Shown piece by piece: positions 60,980 to 64,000 of a DNA stretch of 64,000 nt. The notes under the pieces were generated by a model. That model did not search any database. It had not been told where the DNA came from and saw only the letters and a list, made by a program, of their open reading frames with translations. A program made the translations under genes and the position numbers. Source of the stretch: Avena insularis (lineage: Eukaryota > Streptophyta > Magnoliopsida > Poales > Poaceae). Numbering within the stretch: the stretch's first letter is position 1; every line of letters starts with the position of its first letter. The stretch lies in NCBI GenBank assembly GCA_023614405.1, contig CM042693.1:333729527-333793526 (forward strand). Reading direction: 5' to 3'.

Positions 60980-61789
60980 ATGCCTAACGTTTTTATCAGC
61001 ACGGCCGAGGAGTTCAAGGGAACTCGTTTTGGTACTCGTCTCATTGAGCTCACTGGTATGCTCAACCTTCCACTTCCTAGCATCACGACACTTCAGCTCA
61101 GCAAGTTTGAGAGGAAGGACCTATGGGGCTTCAGAGTCACACAGCCGGGACGCCAGGCAGAGCCACCCACGGAGGCTATCACTTTCAAGCTGATGCATGA
61201 CGACAAGGAGAGAGGCTTAGATGTAGTCATGTAGGAGTTACTTGGATGCCTGGTAGGGAGGCACTCCACCGAGCTTAGAGGTCTTTACTTTCACCCGTTC
61301 AGGAGACGCAACGAGGAGGGTGAGGCTATAGAGTACGATGATGCCACTAGAGAGACGATGGAGCTGATTCGTCTATACCTTCAGGACCTAGAGGGTCTTA
61401 TTAGACACCTGGATACTGATAGGACCAACGTCATGCTTAGAAATGACGAGCTCCAGGTTCAGCTATGGGAGAAGGACAAGCTCTTCACGGAGCAAGACGA
61501 GATCGTCAAAGATATGGAGGCCAAATTTGAAAGCCAGGACAAGAAGTTCAAGAGCCAAGAGAAAAGAGTCCAAGACAGGAACAAGAAGATCCGGGAGAGG
61601 AAGGAGGAGTTAGAGGCCAAGGACTTCGAGCTTGAGCACCAGCAGGGAGTGATCGAGAGGCTTCGCTCAGAGAAGAGGGCTCTTAGGGCCAAGATTGAGG
61701 CCTTGACTACTAGTGTTGATGAGTACAAGACCTCCATGGAGAATGCAGGTCTTACCGTCGTTGATGTGGAGATTTATGCGGAGGAGTAG
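60980..61789 (+). pseudogene. Element Y ORF2 (upstream of gag), coiled-coil protein of unknown function
   Basis: MPNVFISTAEEFKGTRFGTR begins directly after ...ATCTTATAAAATAG. The frame runs 269 codons with one TAG at 61232 (between VVM and ELLGCL; CAG to TAG would explain it). Residues about 125-255 form a long charged coiled coil (KDMEAKFESQDKKFKSQEKR, RERKEELEAKDFELEHQQGV). GC content is higher than the surrounding DNA. Function unknown. Either element-specific or captured from a host gene. Confidence 0.6.
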
Positions 61790-62019
61790 TGTAGACTACT
61801 CGATTATCTTTCATCTGCTGTACTTTGATTATTGAGTCGCAATGATCATCCAACATGTGGATGGCTTGCTATGGTGTGTTTGTGTTTTCAAAACTTGTTG
61901 TTTATATCATTCAAACTCTATGTTATTTTGATGCTTGGTTATTGTGATGGTTCTATGTGATGTATTGTGCATGTTAAGCATCTATGGGTATCTCATTCTT
62001 ATCCTTATTAAAACCACAG

Positions 62020-62597
62020 ATGCCTCCTCGACGTGCCAACCCCAACCAAAACAACAACAATAACTTCACTCCCGAGATGCAACAGTTGATGACAGCGCAA
62101 GTTCAACTGATGCAGATGATGACAACCTTCATGCAGAACCAGAACCAGAATAACAACAACAACGACAATAACAACAACAACAACCAGAATAATCCGCCAG
62201 GATTTGACATGCTCACCAGATTTCTAAGACTAAGGCCTGCAAAGTTCTCGGGAACCACTGATCCAATTATAGCCAATGACTGGTTACGTTCAGTGAACAA
62301 GGACTTAGTGACTGTTGGCTGCACCGACGAAGAAAAGGACAGGTTCGCAGCGCATCTACTTGAAGGTCCAGCAGCAACTTGGTGGGACAACTTTCAGATC
62401 ACCACACCCATTGAGGATGTGACTTGGGCTATCTTTGAGGATGGATTCCGTAGATCTCACATCTCATCCGGAGTGATGAATTTGAAGAAAAACAAGTTCC
62501 ACAATCTGAAATAGCGTCACTGCAGTGTGGCTGAGTATATTGAGGAATTCAACAATCTGGCGCGTTATGCATCGGATGAAGTTGATACAGATGCCAA
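62020..62597 (+). pseudogene. Gag of Ty3/gypsy element Y, interrupted by a BARE-like LTR
   Basis: MPPRRANPNQNNNN starts directly after TTATTAAAACCACAG. An Asn-rich run follows (NQNQNNNNNDNNNNNNQNN), then the Retrotrans_gag capsid region (LRLRPAKFSGTTDPIIANDW, LLEGPAATWWDNFQI, FEDGFRRSHISSGVMNLKKN). TAG at 62512 replaces a residue before RHCSVAEYIEEFNNLARYAS. The frame is cut at 62598 by the LTR. The rest should lie beyond the window. Confidence 0.88.
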
Positions 62598-64000
62598 TGA
62601 AGGGAATATGCCCGAGAGGCAATAATAAAGTGGTTATTATCGTATTCCTTATTTATGATAAATGTTTATTTTACATGCTATAACTGTATTAATACGGAAA
62701 TGTTAATACATGTGTGTTTAATAAACAAAAAGGAAGTTCCTAGTTATGCCTCTCTTATAAACTAGCTCGTTGATTAACAAGATGATCATTGGTTTCCTGA
62801 TCATGGACATTGGATGTTGTTAATAACGATGTCACAACATTAGTATAATGGTGTGATGAACATTCATCCGAAGTATAGCATTACGATCAAAGTCATTGAG
62901 TTTATATTGCTATAACAACTTACGAAGTGATCCTAATCCTTAGACCATGAGATCATGTCAATCACTAACACCGGAAGAGTTTCTTGATAACATCAAACGT
63001 CACACCGTAACAGGGTGATTATAAAGATGGATTCAGAACTAATAAAGTGTTATGTTGAGGCCCATGGATCGAGAGTGGAATTTTTTCATCCTGATGACGG
63101 ATAGATATGCTCTAGGCCCTCTCGGTGATATCACATTGATTAGCTTGCAAGCAAGTGATTTGATCACTAGAATGTTATATCACGGGAACGAGAAAATAGT
63201 GCATGTCGATGCTTGAGATCAAACTAGGTATGGAGATACCGATGATCGAATCTCGGACATGTAATATATCGTGAAACAAAGGGATTAAGATACTAGCGTA
63301 AAAGGTTCGACAATCACAAGAAAGTCATCGTTGAATGTGTAGAGTGAGATGGGTCTCAGATCCCGCTTACGATTATTGATCCGAGAGGGGTCTCGATCAT
63401 GTCCGCATTATTCACGAACCATAGGGTGACACACTTAAGAGACACCGACATCCAATTGGAGCAAAAGTTTCATGCCGAAAGAATGAACAAGCGCAGGAAT
63501 TTATTTCACTAGATACCGAAACAGGTTTTCGGGTGAAATTGCATAAAGTGGTTATGCATGTGAAATAGAATTCTAGCAAGGGGTTATTTGTGAATGTTTG
63601 TCATTAAAGTAATTGACAAAATTCTGAATAAAATAAAAGAGTTTTATTTAATGAGAGTTTGCATTAAATTTGGTGGAAATTTAATGGGAATTTGAGTGGG
63701 TTTTTGAGTGGAGAAAATTGAAGGGCCATTTTGTGAGTGGAGTGTCCACCCACATGAATGAGGGAGAGGTGGGGGCACCCTCCATGGCCGGCCGCCATGC
63801 CCCCTTGGGCTGCCCCCTCCCCTATAAAAGGAGCCCCTCCTCTCACTTCTCACTCACACCTCCTCGTGAAGGATTTCTCTCCCCCTCTAGAATTTATCCC
63901 CCATGGTCTCGGACTAGTGAGATACATGTTCCCGGTGGCTATTCGGCAAGAAAGAGTTGTGCTTCCGCTGCATCGCTGGAGCGAGGAGGCGGAGGTTGCT
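62598..64000 (+). mobile_element. BARE/Angela-like Copia LTR, second copy, runs off the window
   Basis: It starts TGAAGGGAATATGCCCGAGA and is collinear and highly similar to 20652-about 22040 of the solo LTR, TATA box included (63823-63830). About 250 bp remain beyond the window. The left flank is GCCAA (62593-62597), which should recur on the far side. Whether it is solo or a complete element cannot be told here. Confidence 0.9.

Overview
This 64 kb window looks like nuclear DNA of a grass, most likely a Pooideae cereal or relative. The reasons are GT-AG introns, a GC-rich first exon typical of grass genes, Copia LTRs of the BARE/Angela type (TGTTGGAGATATGCCC... with a tRNA-Met primer site), and Ty3 LTRs of the kind common in Triticeae/Aveneae. 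I could not assign a species. No tRNA or rRNA gene, CRISPR array, prokaryotic or organellar gene was seen.

Only one apparently intact host gene is present. It lies on the minus strand at 1154-6199: eight exons that join exactly in frame to 467 codons, matching the N-terminal domain of the Rab3 GTPase-activating protein non-catalytic subunit. Upstream of it come a DNA-transposon-like element with about 200-bp terminal inverted repeats and a GC-rich, coding-looking interior (6541-7668), then the 5' end of an unidentified gene (7794-8095) cut by a retrotransposon.

From 8096 to the end everything is nested LTR retrotransposons. Family B (8096-26952, minus) is a Ty3-type element with gag-protease but no polymerase. 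Its 3' LTR is split by a family A element (8796-19470) with two 4.4-kb LTRs and a zinc-knuckle-only gag remnant. B also carries a BARE-like solo LTR (20652-22292) with a perfect 5-bp target duplication. Element C (26953-31625, plus) has one long gag-pol frame broken only by stop codons, preceded by a GC-rich insert that looks captured. C is interrupted by LTR D, D by LTR D-prime, and D-prime by a nearly complete minus-strand Copia element (34354-42982). That element meets a decayed plus-strand relative head to head (42983-47609). Then follow family A LTRs A3 and A4 (47610-55076), a minus LTR-like block X (55180-57712), and element Y (57713-62597). Y has two extra ORFs upstream of gag, and its gag is interrupted by a second BARE-like LTR that runs off the window.

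Right of 26.9 kb each element begins at its LTR start (Y excepted) exactly where its host stops, and no host resumes inside the window. This is the ascending half of an insertion pyramid, or a series of truncations. The most notable signals are a putative intron of 443-445 bp conserved inside the giant LTRs of two families, splice-acceptor-like NAG directly before the ATG of every ORF in Y, an A element whose 5' LTR is preceded by a copy of its own 3' internal end inside a possible target duplication, and premature stops in C that are all TAG or TGA.
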